A stretch of DNA of 64,000 bases from JBEIHX01 sp040381075. Lineage in GTDB: Bacteria > Pseudomonadota > Alphaproteobacteria > Caulobacterales > Aquidulcibacteraceae. Where the stretch lies: positions 1 through 64,000 of the forward strand of contig JBEIHX010000001.1 in NCBI GenBank assembly GCA_040381075.1, written 5' to 3'. The translations under genes were made by a program, and so were the position numbers. Below are positions 42,374 to 50,619 of this stretch, piece by piece. Under the pieces are notes generated by a model. It saw only the letters and a list, made by a program, of their open reading frames with translations, was not told where the DNA came from and ran no database searches. Position 1 is the stretch's first letter; the number at the start of each line of letters is the position of its first letter.

Positions 42374-44014
42374 CTAGCGCAGATGCTCTAAGATCATGGC
42401 AGCCGCCCGCTCCGCGATCATGAGGGTTGGCGCTGCGGTGTTGCCCGACGGGATGAAGGGCATGACCGAGGCGTCGGCGATGTGCAGCGCGGCGATCCCG
42501 CGCACGTTCAGGCGGGCGTCCGTCACCGCGCCCGGATCACCATCCGGGCCCATGCGGGCTGTGCCTGTCGGATGAAAAATCGTGGCGCCGATCTGTCGCG
42601 CCGCAGCCAGCAGGTCTGTGTCCGTCTCTGCACCGGCGCTGGCCCCGGCTTCCTCTGGCTGAAAGCGGGCAAGCGCCGGCTGCGCCATAACGCGCCTGAC
42701 GAGGCGCAGGGCCGCGACGGCGACCCGGCAGTCTTCCTCGGTCGACAGGTAGCGCGGCTGGATTGCTGGTGGGCGTCCAGGATCCGGCGAGGCGGCATGA
42801 ACGAAACCGCGGCTTGTCGGACGCAGATGGCAGACGCTGACGGTGATGGCGGGGGTGCGATGCAGTGGTTCGCCAAACCTGTCGAGCGACAGCGGCTGGA
42901 CGTGGAATTGGATGTCAGGCGTTGGGATGTCGGTGTGCGAGCGGGCGAAGGCGCCGAGCTGGGACGGCGCCATGGTGAGCGGACCGCGCCGGCGCAGGAC
43001 GTAGTCGCCAGCCATCAGTCCTGCCCGCCACCAGCTCAGATTGTTGAGCGTCGCCGCGCCGGTGACGTGAAAATAGGGTCTGAGCTGCAGGTGGTCCTGA
43101 AGGTTTTCGCCGACCCCTGGAAGATGGCGCACCGTCTCGATGCCGAGCGCACGCAGCCTGTCGCCATGCCCGATGCCTGAATGTTCCAGGATCTGCGGGG
43201 TGGCGATTGCGCCTGCGGCCAGAATGACGCCGCCGCGCGCCTCGGTGCGCGTCACACGGCCGTCGCGCGACCATTCCACCGCCACGGCGCGACCATGACG
43301 CGTGATCACTCTGTGGACGTGGGCGTGCAGTTCAAGGCGAAGATTGGGACGTCGCAGCGCCGGTTTCAAAAAGCCGCGCGCCGCGCTCCAGCGCCTGCCG
43401 CGCTTCTGGTTGACGTGGAAGTGGCCGCATGCCGGCTCAGCGCTCGTTGTCAGGTCATCACAGGCGGGCATGCCGGCCTCGGCGGCGCCGGCGGCGAAGG
43501 CGTCCAGCACTGGCCAGCCGACCCGCGGGCGCTCGACGCGCCATGCGCCGGACCGGGCATGCAGCGGCGGGCCGAGATCGGCGTGGTCCTCATGGGCCAG
43601 GAACGCCGGCAGCACATCGCGCCAGCCCCATCCAGGCAGGCCCAGATCGCGCCAGCGGTCATAATCGGCGGGCTGGCCGCGCATATAGATCATGGCATTA
43701 ATGGCGGAGGACCCGCCGATCACCTTGCCGCGCGGATAGGCGAGCACCCGATCGCCGAGCCCGGGTTCGGGCAGCGTCCGGTACATCCAGTCGCTGCGCG
43801 GGTTGCCGATGGTGAACAGATAGCCCACCGGAATATGGAACCAGATCCAGTCGTCGCGGCCGCCCGCCTCGAGGACGACGACCCGTGCGCGGCCGTCTGC
43901 GCTCAGGCGGTCGGCCAGGAGCGAGCCAGCGGTTCCGGCTCCAATGATGATGAGATCGGCGCCGTCATCCACCCCGCAAGCTTGGAGGCGCGCGCCAGGC
44001 CAGGTCAATCCCAT
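42374..44014 (-). CDS. GMC-family FAD oxidoreductase (choline-dehydrogenase-like)
   Basis: 546 residues. FAD-binding LIIIGAGTAGS begins ~22 residues in; GGSSAINAMIYMRGQPADYD and GVILAAGAIATPQILEHSGI are GMC signatures; catalytic His is in FHPTGTARMG and a second aligned residue in SGNTAAPTLMIAERAA. It oxidises an alcohol. A GTG at 43972 (MDDGADLIIIG) is an equally plausible start; neither start has a strong ribosome binding site. HspQ lies upstream on the same strand. Confidence 0.92.
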   Translation of the reverse strand: MGLTWPGARLQACGVDDGADLIIIGAGTAGSLLADRLSADGRARVVVLEAGGRDDWIWFHIPVGYLFTIGNPRSDWMYRTLPEPGLGDRVLAYPRGKVIGGSSAINAMIYMRGQPADYDRWRDLGLPGWGWRDVLPAFLAHEDHADLGPPLHARSGAWRVERPRVGWPVLDAFAAGAAEAGMPACDDLTTSAEPACGHFHVNQKRGRRWSAARGFLKPALRRPNLRLELHAHVHRVITRHGRAVAVEWSRDGRVTRTEARGGVILAAGAIATPQILEHSGIGHGDRLRALGIETVRHLPGVGENLQDHLQLRPYFHVTGAATLNNLSWWRAGLMAGDYVLRRRGPLTMAPSQLGAFARSHTDIPTPDIQFHVQPLSLDRFGEPLHRTPAITVSVCHLRPTSRGFVHAASPDPGRPPAIQPRYLSTEEDCRVAVAALRLVRRVMAQPALARFQPEEAGASAGAETDTDLLAAARQIGATIFHPTGTARMGPDGDPGAVTDARLNVRGIAALHIADASVMPFIPSGNTAAPTLMIAERAAAMILEHLR

Positions 44015-44046
44015 GTCGGCCCATGTCGGCCTGCGGAGCGGGCCGC

Positions 44047-44370
44047 TCAGTTGGCCGGGCGTTCGCGCGGCCGATAGCGCCCATTCTCCATTTTTCCGAA
44101 CAACTCACGTACCTGGGGATGCTGTACGGGCTGACCCGTGTCATCCGGCAGCAGGTTCTGCTCGGACACATAGGCGACATAGTGGGTCTGCTCGTTCTCG
44201 GCGAGCAGGTGATAGAACGGCTGGTCCTTGTGTGGGCGGATCTGCTCCGGGATTGAAAGCCACCATTCCTCGGTGTTGTTGAACACCGGGTCGACGTCGA
44301 AAATCACCCCCCGAAACGGGAAGTGCCGGTGGCGCACGACGTCGCCGATGGCGTATCTCGCGGTCCGCAT
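44047..44370 (-). CDS. hspQ: heat shock protein HspQ
   Basis: 107 residues, the usual HspQ size. ARYAIGDVVRHRHFPFRGVI, FDVDPVFNNTEEWWLSIPEQ and IRPHKDQPFYHLLAENEQTH are diagnostic. In enterics it binds hemimethylated oriC DNA and tunes Lon protease activity. An ATG at 44370 follows AAGGCG; upstream in-frame starts at 44394 or 44430 would add non-conserved residues. It precedes the GMC gene by 32 bp (if that gene starts at 44014), an unusual neighbour. Confidence 0.92.
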   Translation of the reverse strand: MRTARYAIGDVVRHRHFPFRGVIFDVDPVFNNTEEWWLSIPEQIRPHKDQPFYHLLAENEQTHYVAYVSEQNLLPDDTGQPVQHPQVRELFGKMENGRYRPRERPAN

Positions 44371-44546
44371 GGCGCCTTGCTGCTCCAGTTCCATTCCTGG
44401 CTGCTTAAGCCGCCGCGGCCTTGGCCTCAAGCGCGGCTCGGGCTTTTCGCTGCACCAGGATGACTGCTAGACTGCGGCTGAGAGACGGCGCCGGTCGGGC
44501 AAAGCGGCAGCACTGCTGCGCCCAGTCGCTGGAGGAACAGGAATCC

Positions 44547-45662
44547 ATGGCCGGACGGGGCCCAGACCGGCGGTCCGCCCCTCCTGGGCCGGGCGTCGCG
44601 GACGTTGTCGGCGAGCAGGCCCTTGCGGCGCAGGGGCATGCGCGCGCCGCCCGCAGGACTGTCGCGCGCGACCTGTTCGCGGCCATTGACCTTGGAACCA
44701 ACAACTGTCGGCTTCTCATTGCCGAGCCGGCGGCGCGCGGATTTCGGGTGGTTGATTCGTTCTCGCGCATCGTGCGGCTGGGTGAGGGGCTCGCGCGCAC
44801 CGGCAGTCTCAGTGAGGCCGCCCAGGCGCGCGCGATTGAGGCTTTGGGCATTTGCGCCGACAAGTTGCGTCGGCGCGGGGTCACAGAGGTTCGCTGCATC
44901 ACCACGCAGGCCTGCCGGGTGGCGGCCAACGGGGCTGAGTTTTTGCGCCGTGCGCGGGCTGAGACAGGGCTGTCCTTTGAGGTGATCACTCCAAAGGAAG
45001 AAGCGCGCTACTGCGTGCTCGGCTGTGTTGACCTCATCGATCCGCAGGCGGAGGCCGCGCTTGTCATCGACATCGGTGGCGGCTCGACCGAGATGTCGTG
45101 GGTGGATGCGGTGGCGGTGCGCGGAGCCCGCCGTGGCGAGATTGGGGACGCGCTGCTGGCCTGGACGTCGATCCCGCTCGGCGTCGTCACCCTGGCGGAG
45201 AGCAGTGCTGAAGGCGGTGGCCAGACGGAGGCCTACGCCGACATGCTTGAGACCGCCCGCGAAGCGATCTCTGCGTGTCGCAGCGCCCCGGACCTTTCAG
45301 ATCATTTCGCGACTGGTCGTGCACACATGATCGGCGCATCGGGCACGGTCACCAGTTTGGCCAGCGTCCATCTCGGTCTGAGCCGCTATGATCGATCCGC
45401 TGTCGATGGGTTATGGTTTGACGTGGCTGCGGCGCGATCGACTGGCGCCCGTCTCGCCGCCATGACACCGGCCGAGCGGGCGCGCCAGCCATGCATCGGG
45501 CTTGACCGTTCGGACCTGGTGGTGGCCGGTGCGGCGATCCTTGAGGCGGTTTTCGAGCGCTGGCCAAGCCGGCGGCTGCGGGTCGCCGACCGCGGCCTGC
45601 GCGAGGGGCTGCTGCTGCATATGATGGCGTCGCGGCGGCGTCCGCGCGATGGCGTGCGATGA
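44547..45662 (+). CDS. Ppx/GppA phosphatase family protein
   Basis: 371 residues with the actin-like Ppx/GppA fold. FAAIDLGTNNCRLLIAE is the first phosphate loop, VIDIGGGSTEMSWVD the second, and RCITTQACRVAANG lies between. It hydrolyses polyphosphate or pppGpp; the subfamily cannot be told by eye. The ATG follows GGAGGAACAGGA. It precedes rlmE by 21 bp, an order common in alphaproteobacteria, so stress signalling and 50S maturation may be co-expressed. Confidence 0.92.
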   Translation: MAGRGPDRRSAPPGPGVADVVGEQALAAQGHARAARRTVARDLFAAIDLGTNNCRLLIAEPAARGFRVVDSFSRIVRLGEGLARTGSLSEAAQARAIEALGICADKLRRRGVTEVRCITTQACRVAANGAEFLRRARAETGLSFEVITPKEEARYCVLGCVDLIDPQAEAALVIDIGGGSTEMSWVDAVAVRGARRGEIGDALLAWTSIPLGVVTLAESSAEGGGQTEAYADMLETAREAISACRSAPDLSDHFATGRAHMIGASGTVTSLASVHLGLSRYDRSAVDGLWFDVAAARSTGARLAAMTPAERARQPCIGLDRSDLVVAGAAILEAVFERWPSRRLRVADRGLREGLLLHMMASRRRPRDGVR

Positions 45663-45683
45663 TCCGGGGCGAACGGCTTTCCG

Positions 45684-46403
45684 ATGACAGATGACGCTCC
45701 CAAGCCGCCGCGCCGCGGGCGGGTCAGTCCGCCGGAGCTGGGCGCTCCGGCGCAGCCGCGCAATCTGGCTGGCCCGGCGAAGTCCGCCCGGGGCAAGAAA
45801 CTCTCGTCCAAGCTTTGGATCGAACGCCAGTTGAGCGATCCCTACGTGGCGCGCGCCAGGCTCGAGGGGTATCGCTCCCGCGCTGCCTACAAGCTGAAGG
45901 AGCTGGACGCCAGGCACGCCATCATTCGCCGCGGCGCGCGGGTGATCGATCTTGGCGCTGCGCCCGGGGGCTGGACCCAGGTCGCTTTGGAGCGCGGCGC
46001 AGCCCGGGTTGTTGGCATCGATCTGCTGGCCATTGCGCCGATTTCCGGCGCGCACTTTATTCGCGGCGACTTTCTTTCTGACGAGGCGCCGGGCGCCGTG
46101 CGCGAGGCGCTTGGCGGGCCAGCCGATGTCGTGCTGTGCGATATGGCGGCGAACACCACCGGGCACCGTCGCACGGACCACCTTCGCACTGCCGCGCTCG
46201 CCGAGGCCGGGGTCGACTTCGCGATCGCGGTGCTGGCGCCTGGCGGGGCATTCGTAGCGAAAGTCTTTCAGGGTGGCAGCGAGGCGGATATGCTCCGTCG
46301 GCTGAAAGAACGTTTCAAGGTGGTGCGCCACGTCAAGCCGCCGGCCAGCCGCAGCGCGAGCCCGGAGCTCTACGTGGTGGCGACAGGTTTCAAGGGAGCC
46401 TGA
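45684..46403 (+). CDS. rlmE: 23S rRNA (uridine-2'-O)-methyltransferase RlmE
   Basis: 239 residues. Methylates U2552 of 23S rRNA with S-adenosylmethionine. SAM motif VIDLGAAPGGWTQVA and the K-D-K-E catalytic tetrad are present: Lys70 (AAYKLKE), Asp153 (CDMAANTTG), Lys193 (AKVFQGG) and Glu228 (SPELYVVA). The ~35-residue N-terminal extension is Pro/Arg-rich as in other alphaproteobacterial members. Its last five codons (GFKGA) are the first unit of a 15-bp tandem array that continues past the stop. Confidence 0.95.
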   Translation: MTDDAPKPPRRGRVSPPELGAPAQPRNLAGPAKSARGKKLSSKLWIERQLSDPYVARARLEGYRSRAAYKLKELDARHAIIRRGARVIDLGAAPGGWTQVALERGAARVVGIDLLAIAPISGAHFIRGDFLSDEAPGAVREALGGPADVVLCDMAANTTGHRRTDHLRTAALAEAGVDFAIAVLAPGGAFVAKVFQGGSEADMLRRLKERFKVVRHVKPPASRSASPELYVVATGFKGA

Positions 46404-46475
46404 TTCAAGGGTGGCTGATTCAAGGGTGGCTGATTCAAGGGCGCCTGATTCAGGGCCCCCTGTTTCACGGGCGCC
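46386..46475. repeat. tandem array, 15-bp unit x 6, continuous with the rlmE 3' end
   Basis: Units GGTTTCAAGGGAGCC (the last five rlmE codons), TGATTCAAGGGTGGC twice, TGATTCAAGGGCGCC, TGATTCAGGGCCCCC and TGTTTCACGGGCGCC. The rlmE stop TGA is the first three bases of the second unit and is repeated at the start of the next three. Four units contain GATTC, a CcrM (GANTC) methylation site. Confidence 0.93.
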
Positions 46476-46586
46476 TGACGGCGTGTTCGAGCGCGCGCGA
46501 TGCCTCGGCTTGGCCGCGCCAGAGCCCGCGAGGCGGTCTGGAGAGGGTGACAGTGGCAGCGCCATCCGACGCGTGACATTTCACGC

Positions 46587-46626
46587 CGGCTGTCTGTGGC
46601 CTGTGACGGCTGTGTGTGGCCCGTGA
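46587..46626. repeat. direct repeat, 20 bp x 2
   Basis: CGGCTGTCTGTGGCCTGTGA is followed by CGGCTGTGTGTGGCCCGTGA. It lies in the same 340-bp spacer as the rlmE-linked array. The spacer contains no gene that I can support. Confidence 0.8.
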
Positions 46627-46743
46627 TCCTGGGATTGCGGTTGCGTGGCGGGGGCTGCGCGCCGCGCTCAGCAGCAGCGCCGTTGACACAGGCCCCGCCA
46701 CTGCTCCACTGCACGGGTTGTCCTTTCTGACCCGGGCCCGCCC

Positions 46744-48144
46744 ATGACCGTTTCACGACGTCACTTTTTGCGCAGTGCGGCCGCCCTCGCCAGCGCCGCG
46801 CCCGGGCTGCAGGCGCTCGCCGGGTGTGTGCGTGACGCGAGCGCTGGCCCGGCGACCGGCTTCGGCCCCCTGGCGTCGGACCCTGCCGGTCTTGTCGATC
46901 TGCCTGCTGGCTTCTCCTACACCATCGTGTCGCGCGCGGGCGAGGTGATGGACGATGGGCTCTTCGAACCTGGCCTGCATGACGGCATGGCGGCGTTTCC
47001 TGTCGCCGGTTCCCCGGGGCTGTGCGTCGTGGTGCGGAACCACGAAATCGGCGCGCATGGCGAGGAGCATGGCGCCTTTGGTGATGACTTCGCGCGCGCG
47101 GCCCGCATCGATCCGGCGCTGATCTACGATCGGGCCCCGAGCGGGCGGCCGCTGCTGGGCGGAACAACATCATTCCTCTACGATCTTTCCAGGCGGCGGC
47201 GTGTGTCGCGCTGGCTCAGTCTCGCCGGGACCGCAAGCAATTGCGCCGGCGGTCCCACGCCGTGGGGCAGCTGGATCAGTTGCGAGGAAACCCAGGAGAG
47301 CGTCGGGACTGCGGCCGGCAAGCCGCACGGGTTCGCCTTCGAGGTCACTTCTGCATCGCGCGGGCTGACGCGCCCGGCGCCAATCCGCGCGATGGGACGG
47401 TTCAAGCACGAAGCCGCTGCCGTGGATCCGGCGACAGGCGTTGTCTATCAGACGGAAGACAGCACCGACTCCCTGTTCTATCGCTTTCTGCCGGATCAGC
47501 CTGGCGTACTTTTGGCCGGCGGACGCCTGCAGGCTCTTGCGATCGTGGCGCAGGCTGGACTTGATATGCGCAATTGGGGCTCAGGTCCTGACATTGCGCC
47601 GGGTACGATCCTTTCGACCCAATGGATTGATCTGGAGGATGTCGAGGCGCCGGATGGCGACCTGCGCCTGCGCGGCCACCTCAAGGGCGCGGCGGTCTTC
47701 GCGCGCGGCGAGGGGGTCGCTTACAGCGCCGGGCGCGACGGGGCGGCGGTGTATTTCACATGCACCTCTGGAGGCAGGCGTCGCCTGGGACAGATCTGGC
47801 GCTACAGGCCGAGCCGATTTGAGGGGGGGCCGCGTGAGCGCGATGAGCCAGGCGTCCTCGAGTTGCTCGTGGAAAGCCAGGACGCTGCAACATTCTACAT
47901 GGTCGACAACATCTGCGCCGCCCCATTCGGGCACATGATTGTCGCCGAGGATGGCGGCGGAGACAACTTCCTGCGCGGCGTCACGCCGCGCGGCGAGGTC
48001 TATCCGCTGCTGCGCAATGCGCATCCAGCGCGCTCAGAACTCTGTGGCCCCTGTTTTTCCCCCGACGGCTCAACGCTGTTCGTCAATCTGCAGAGGCCCG
48101 GGCTTACCCTGGCGGTCACCGGCCCGTGGGGCCGCGCGGGGTGA
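46744..48144 (+). CDS. PhoX-like DUF839 protein, Tat-exported
   Basis: 466 residues. The N-terminus SRRHFLRSAAALA is a twin-arginine signal followed by LAGC, so a Tat lipoprotein is possible. The body is a DUF839/PhoX beta-propeller: SYTIVSRAGEVMDDG, VVVRNHEIGAHGEEHG, TPWGSWISCEETQES, FKHEAAAVDPATGVVYQTED and CFSPDGSTLFVNLQRPG. True PhoX phosphatases bind calcium and iron at Glu and Cys residues of this kind (SCEE). Secreted phosphatase is the likely role, though many DUF839 proteins are untested. The gene is monocistronic by position. Confidence 0.88.
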   Translation: MTVSRRHFLRSAAALASAAPGLQALAGCVRDASAGPATGFGPLASDPAGLVDLPAGFSYTIVSRAGEVMDDGLFEPGLHDGMAAFPVAGSPGLCVVVRNHEIGAHGEEHGAFGDDFARAARIDPALIYDRAPSGRPLLGGTTSFLYDLSRRRRVSRWLSLAGTASNCAGGPTPWGSWISCEETQESVGTAAGKPHGFAFEVTSASRGLTRPAPIRAMGRFKHEAAAVDPATGVVYQTEDSTDSLFYRFLPDQPGVLLAGGRLQALAIVAQAGLDMRNWGSGPDIAPGTILSTQWIDLEDVEAPDGDLRLRGHLKGAAVFARGEGVAYSAGRDGAAVYFTCTSGGRRRLGQIWRYRPSRFEGGPRERDEPGVLELLVESQDAATFYMVDNICAAPFGHMIVAEDGGGDNFLRGVTPRGEVYPLLRNAHPARSELCGPCFSPDGSTLFVNLQRPGLTLAVTGPWGRAG

Positions 48145-48257
48145 GGCGCAGCCGGCGTTTGCCGGCGCGGGCCTGACCCGCAATCCGGCTGCGGTCTGCT
48201 TCAGCGCTGCATTTGCGCCGACAGTGCGCTGTGATCGCGCATCTCGGCGAGATGCGC

Positions 48258-48341
48258 GCTGACGGGGACTCGCGAACGGGGACGCGCGAACGGGGACGCG
48301 CGAACGGGGGTGCGTTGACGGGGCGGGCTGACGATGGCCGG
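48258..48341. repeat. tandem array, 14-bp unit x 6
   Basis: Three units GCGAACGGGGACGC or GCGAACGGGGGTGC are flanked by diverged ones (GCTGACGGGGACTC, GTTGACGGGGCGGG, CTGACGATGGCCGG). It lies in the 239-bp spacer between the convergent PhoX-like and esterase genes. Confidence 0.88.
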
Positions 48342-48383
48342 CGGTGGGTTTGCGGTCGGCGGCGCAGTCTCACGCGCACCTTG

Positions 48384-49292
48384 TCAAGCGCCGAGGGCCT
48401 TGGCCAGAGCAGCTGCAGCTTCCGCAATCGCGGGCTTTGCAACCGGCGAGACGCGCGTCATCGAAAAGAACCCATGCGGCTGATCTGGATAGTCCTTATA
48501 CGTCACGCGAACGCCAGCGGCGGCGAGTTTGTCGGCGTAGGCGCGTCCCTCATGGCGCAGAGGGTCCCATCCGGCGGTGACGAGATAGGTCGGTGCGAGG
48601 CCTGACAGCGCCGGGGCGAAGAGCGGGGAGACCCTAGGGTCCATCAGGTCGACGTCGGCGAGGTAACGCTTGCGGATCCAATCCAGGGTCGCGCGCGACA
48701 ACACGAAGCCCTCCTGGAGGGCCGGCGCGGCCGCCAGCGGGGCCCACTGCAGCACCGGATAGATGAGCAGCTGCAGCTTCAATCCGGCCGCCGGACCGAG
48801 CGCTTGGGCGACTGCGGCGGCGAGGTTGCCGCCTGCAGAATCGCCGCCCACGGCCAGGGCGTCAGGATCGACGCCAAAACGGTCTGCAAACGCGATCATC
48901 GCGCGCACGCTCTGCACGGCGTCGTCGCGGGCGGCTGGAAATCGATGCTCCGGAGCCAGACGATAATCGACGGAGATCACGCGCACGCGCGCGAGCGCGC
49001 ACAGCCGGCGCGCGAGGCGGTCATGGGTGTCAAGATCGCCGAGCACGAACCCGCCGCCATGGAAGAAGACAAGGGCGGGGCGCGCCGATCCATCGTCAAC
49101 ATCGTAGAGACGCGCGGGTCGCGCACCGGCGCCGCCTTCGACCTCGGTCTCTCGCACCACGGGAAGGCTGAGCGGCGGCTCCTCAAGCCCCAGGGTGATG
49201 GCTTTGAAGGCGGCGCGCGCCTGCTCCAGGGGCTGTTCGAGAAACGCGGCGCGGGCCGCCTCGCGTGCGCGGTCGAGGAATGCGTCGATCAT
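48384..49292 (-). CDS. alpha/beta hydrolase, HSL-type esterase/lipase
   Basis: 302 residues. Hormone-sensitive-lipase family: oxyanion motif FFHGGGFVLGDLDTHD and nucleophile in GGDSAGGNLAAAV, with the acid in TAGWDPLRHEG and His in DQPHGFFSM. Hydrolyses short-chain esters. The ATG (MIDAFLDRARE) lies 17 bp after the stop of the lactonase gene upstream; a GTG 12 bp earlier is possible. Co-transcription with the lactonase suggests a shared ester substrate class. Confidence 0.9.
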   Translation of the reverse strand: MIDAFLDRAREAARAAFLEQPLEQARAAFKAITLGLEEPPLSLPVVRETEVEGGAGARPARLYDVDDGSARPALVFFHGGGFVLGDLDTHDRLARRLCALARVRVISVDYRLAPEHRFPAARDDAVQSVRAMIAFADRFGVDPDALAVGGDSAGGNLAAAVAQALGPAAGLKLQLLIYPVLQWAPLAAAPALQEGFVLSRATLDWIRKRYLADVDLMDPRVSPLFAPALSGLAPTYLVTAGWDPLRHEGRAYADKLAAAGVRVTYKDYPDQPHGFFSMTRVSPVAKPAIAEAAAALAKALGA

Positions 49293-49308
49293 CGCATCGC
49301 GCACGCCA

Positions 49309-50514
49309 TCAGCGCGCGCCGTCGACGGCGAGCGGGCGGGCCGGGTAGGCCTGCGAGTGCTTCCAGACGTCAGGCAGATCGCACGCCAGGATGAACGGCT
49401 CAAACACCGAACCGATCAGCATCTGACGGCCGGTTTTCACCGCCACTGAGGCGCCCGACAGTGGCTCGCCGAGGGTCAGGTAGATCTGGTCAACCTTTTT
49501 GGCGGACGGTTCAACATATAGGATCTGGCTCGGCGACCGCTTGGCCGGGTCGCGGGCATGCGCGGCAAATGTCATCATCTTGGGGTGGCTGGCGATCAGG
49601 AGACCGCCAGCCTCGTCGAAAGTGATGTTGTCGACGCCTGTGCCCAGAAACACGCCGCCATGCGGCTTCAAGGCGAGGGCGCCGGAGGAACGGTTCACTT
49701 CGTAGATCCTCAGCGCGCGATGGATTGTGGCGGTCGCGTAGAGCGTATTCGACTGCTGATCGTAGGCCAGCGAATTTGCAAAACCAAGGCCGGTGTCGGC
49801 CTTGCGCCAGTCGGTTCCGTTGAAGAACCAGATCGCGCCGTCTCCTGCATTGGCGACGACATTGACGAGTTCGCCCAGCGAGCCGCGCGCGGCCTCTGTT
49901 TCATTTGTGACATAGAAGGCGTTGTGGCTGATCGCGGCGACGTCGTTCATCCGCGCCACGCGGGCATCTGTGACGGTGCGCCGGTGGCGCGCGCGCCCCC
50001 CGATGAGATCGTAGATTTCGACGGTTGTTGGCGTCCCTGAGTTCGCGCCGCCTGGGTGATTGACAACGAACAGGCTGACATTGCCTTCCCCATCCTGGTA
50101 CAGGCTCAATCCCTGGGGATGGAAGTCTGCCGGCGTTCCCCCGGTAATATCGGTGCGGTCGCTCCAGGTTTCGAAGTCCGCTGCGGGCAACAGGTAGAGC
50201 GCGCCGCGCGGGGGCGAGGGCTCTGCAGCGCGGCGCCGGTCGTCGCTCGACAGGACGATGCGGCCGCCAAACAGATCCGGCTCCATGTCCTCCACACCCA
50301 CGAAACCTGTAAGTTTACGGCACTGGCCATCGAAGCGCGGAATGAGCGTGGTCGCTTCACCCAGCCGCACCGAGGTGCTCCAGTAGAGATAGGAGAGGGC
50401 TGCTGCAGCCACGACGAGACCAAGGAGCGCGAGCGTGAGCGGCTTGCGACGCCCGGTCTTGGCGGCCGGCGGCGTGGGGACGTCAGTATTCGCCGAGGAG
50501 CTGTCGTTCATCAT
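49309..50514 (-). CDS. paraoxonase/arylesterase-family lactonase
   Basis: 401 residues. A single hydrophobic N-terminal segment (~28-48) acts as a signal anchor, as in paraoxonases. The six-bladed propeller carries the calcium ligand motifs in order: GVEDMEPD, NDVAAI (with FYVTNE after it), GFANSLAYD and GVDNITFDE. These correspond to the Glu/Asp, Asn, Asn and Asp-Asn ligands of PON1. Expected to hydrolyse lactones, including acyl-homoserine lactones, in the periplasm. It starts at MNDSSSA-type ATG; the frame extends 17 codons further. Confidence 0.88.
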   Translation of the reverse strand: MMNDSSSANTDVPTPPAAKTGRRKPLTLALLGLVVAAAALSYLYWSTSVRLGEATTLIPRFDGQCRKLTGFVGVEDMEPDLFGGRIVLSSDDRRRAAEPSPPRGALYLLPAADFETWSDRTDITGGTPADFHPQGLSLYQDGEGNVSLFVVNHPGGANSGTPTTVEIYDLIGGRARHRRTVTDARVARMNDVAAISHNAFYVTNETEAARGSLGELVNVVANAGDGAIWFFNGTDWRKADTGLGFANSLAYDQQSNTLYATATIHRALRIYEVNRSSGALALKPHGGVFLGTGVDNITFDEAGGLLIASHPKMMTFAAHARDPAKRSPSQILYVEPSAKKVDQIYLTLGEPLSGASVAVKTGRQMLIGSVFEPFILACDLPDVWKHSQAYPARPLAVDGAR

Positions 50515-50619
50515 GTAACCGTGTGAGCCAGGGACGTCTCCTGATAGCTTCCGGGTCGCGCGCAATCCAGCCTCGCCTGTCGGGCGGAGCTCCCGCGCGG
50601 GCGCCCGTTTTGGGCTGTT

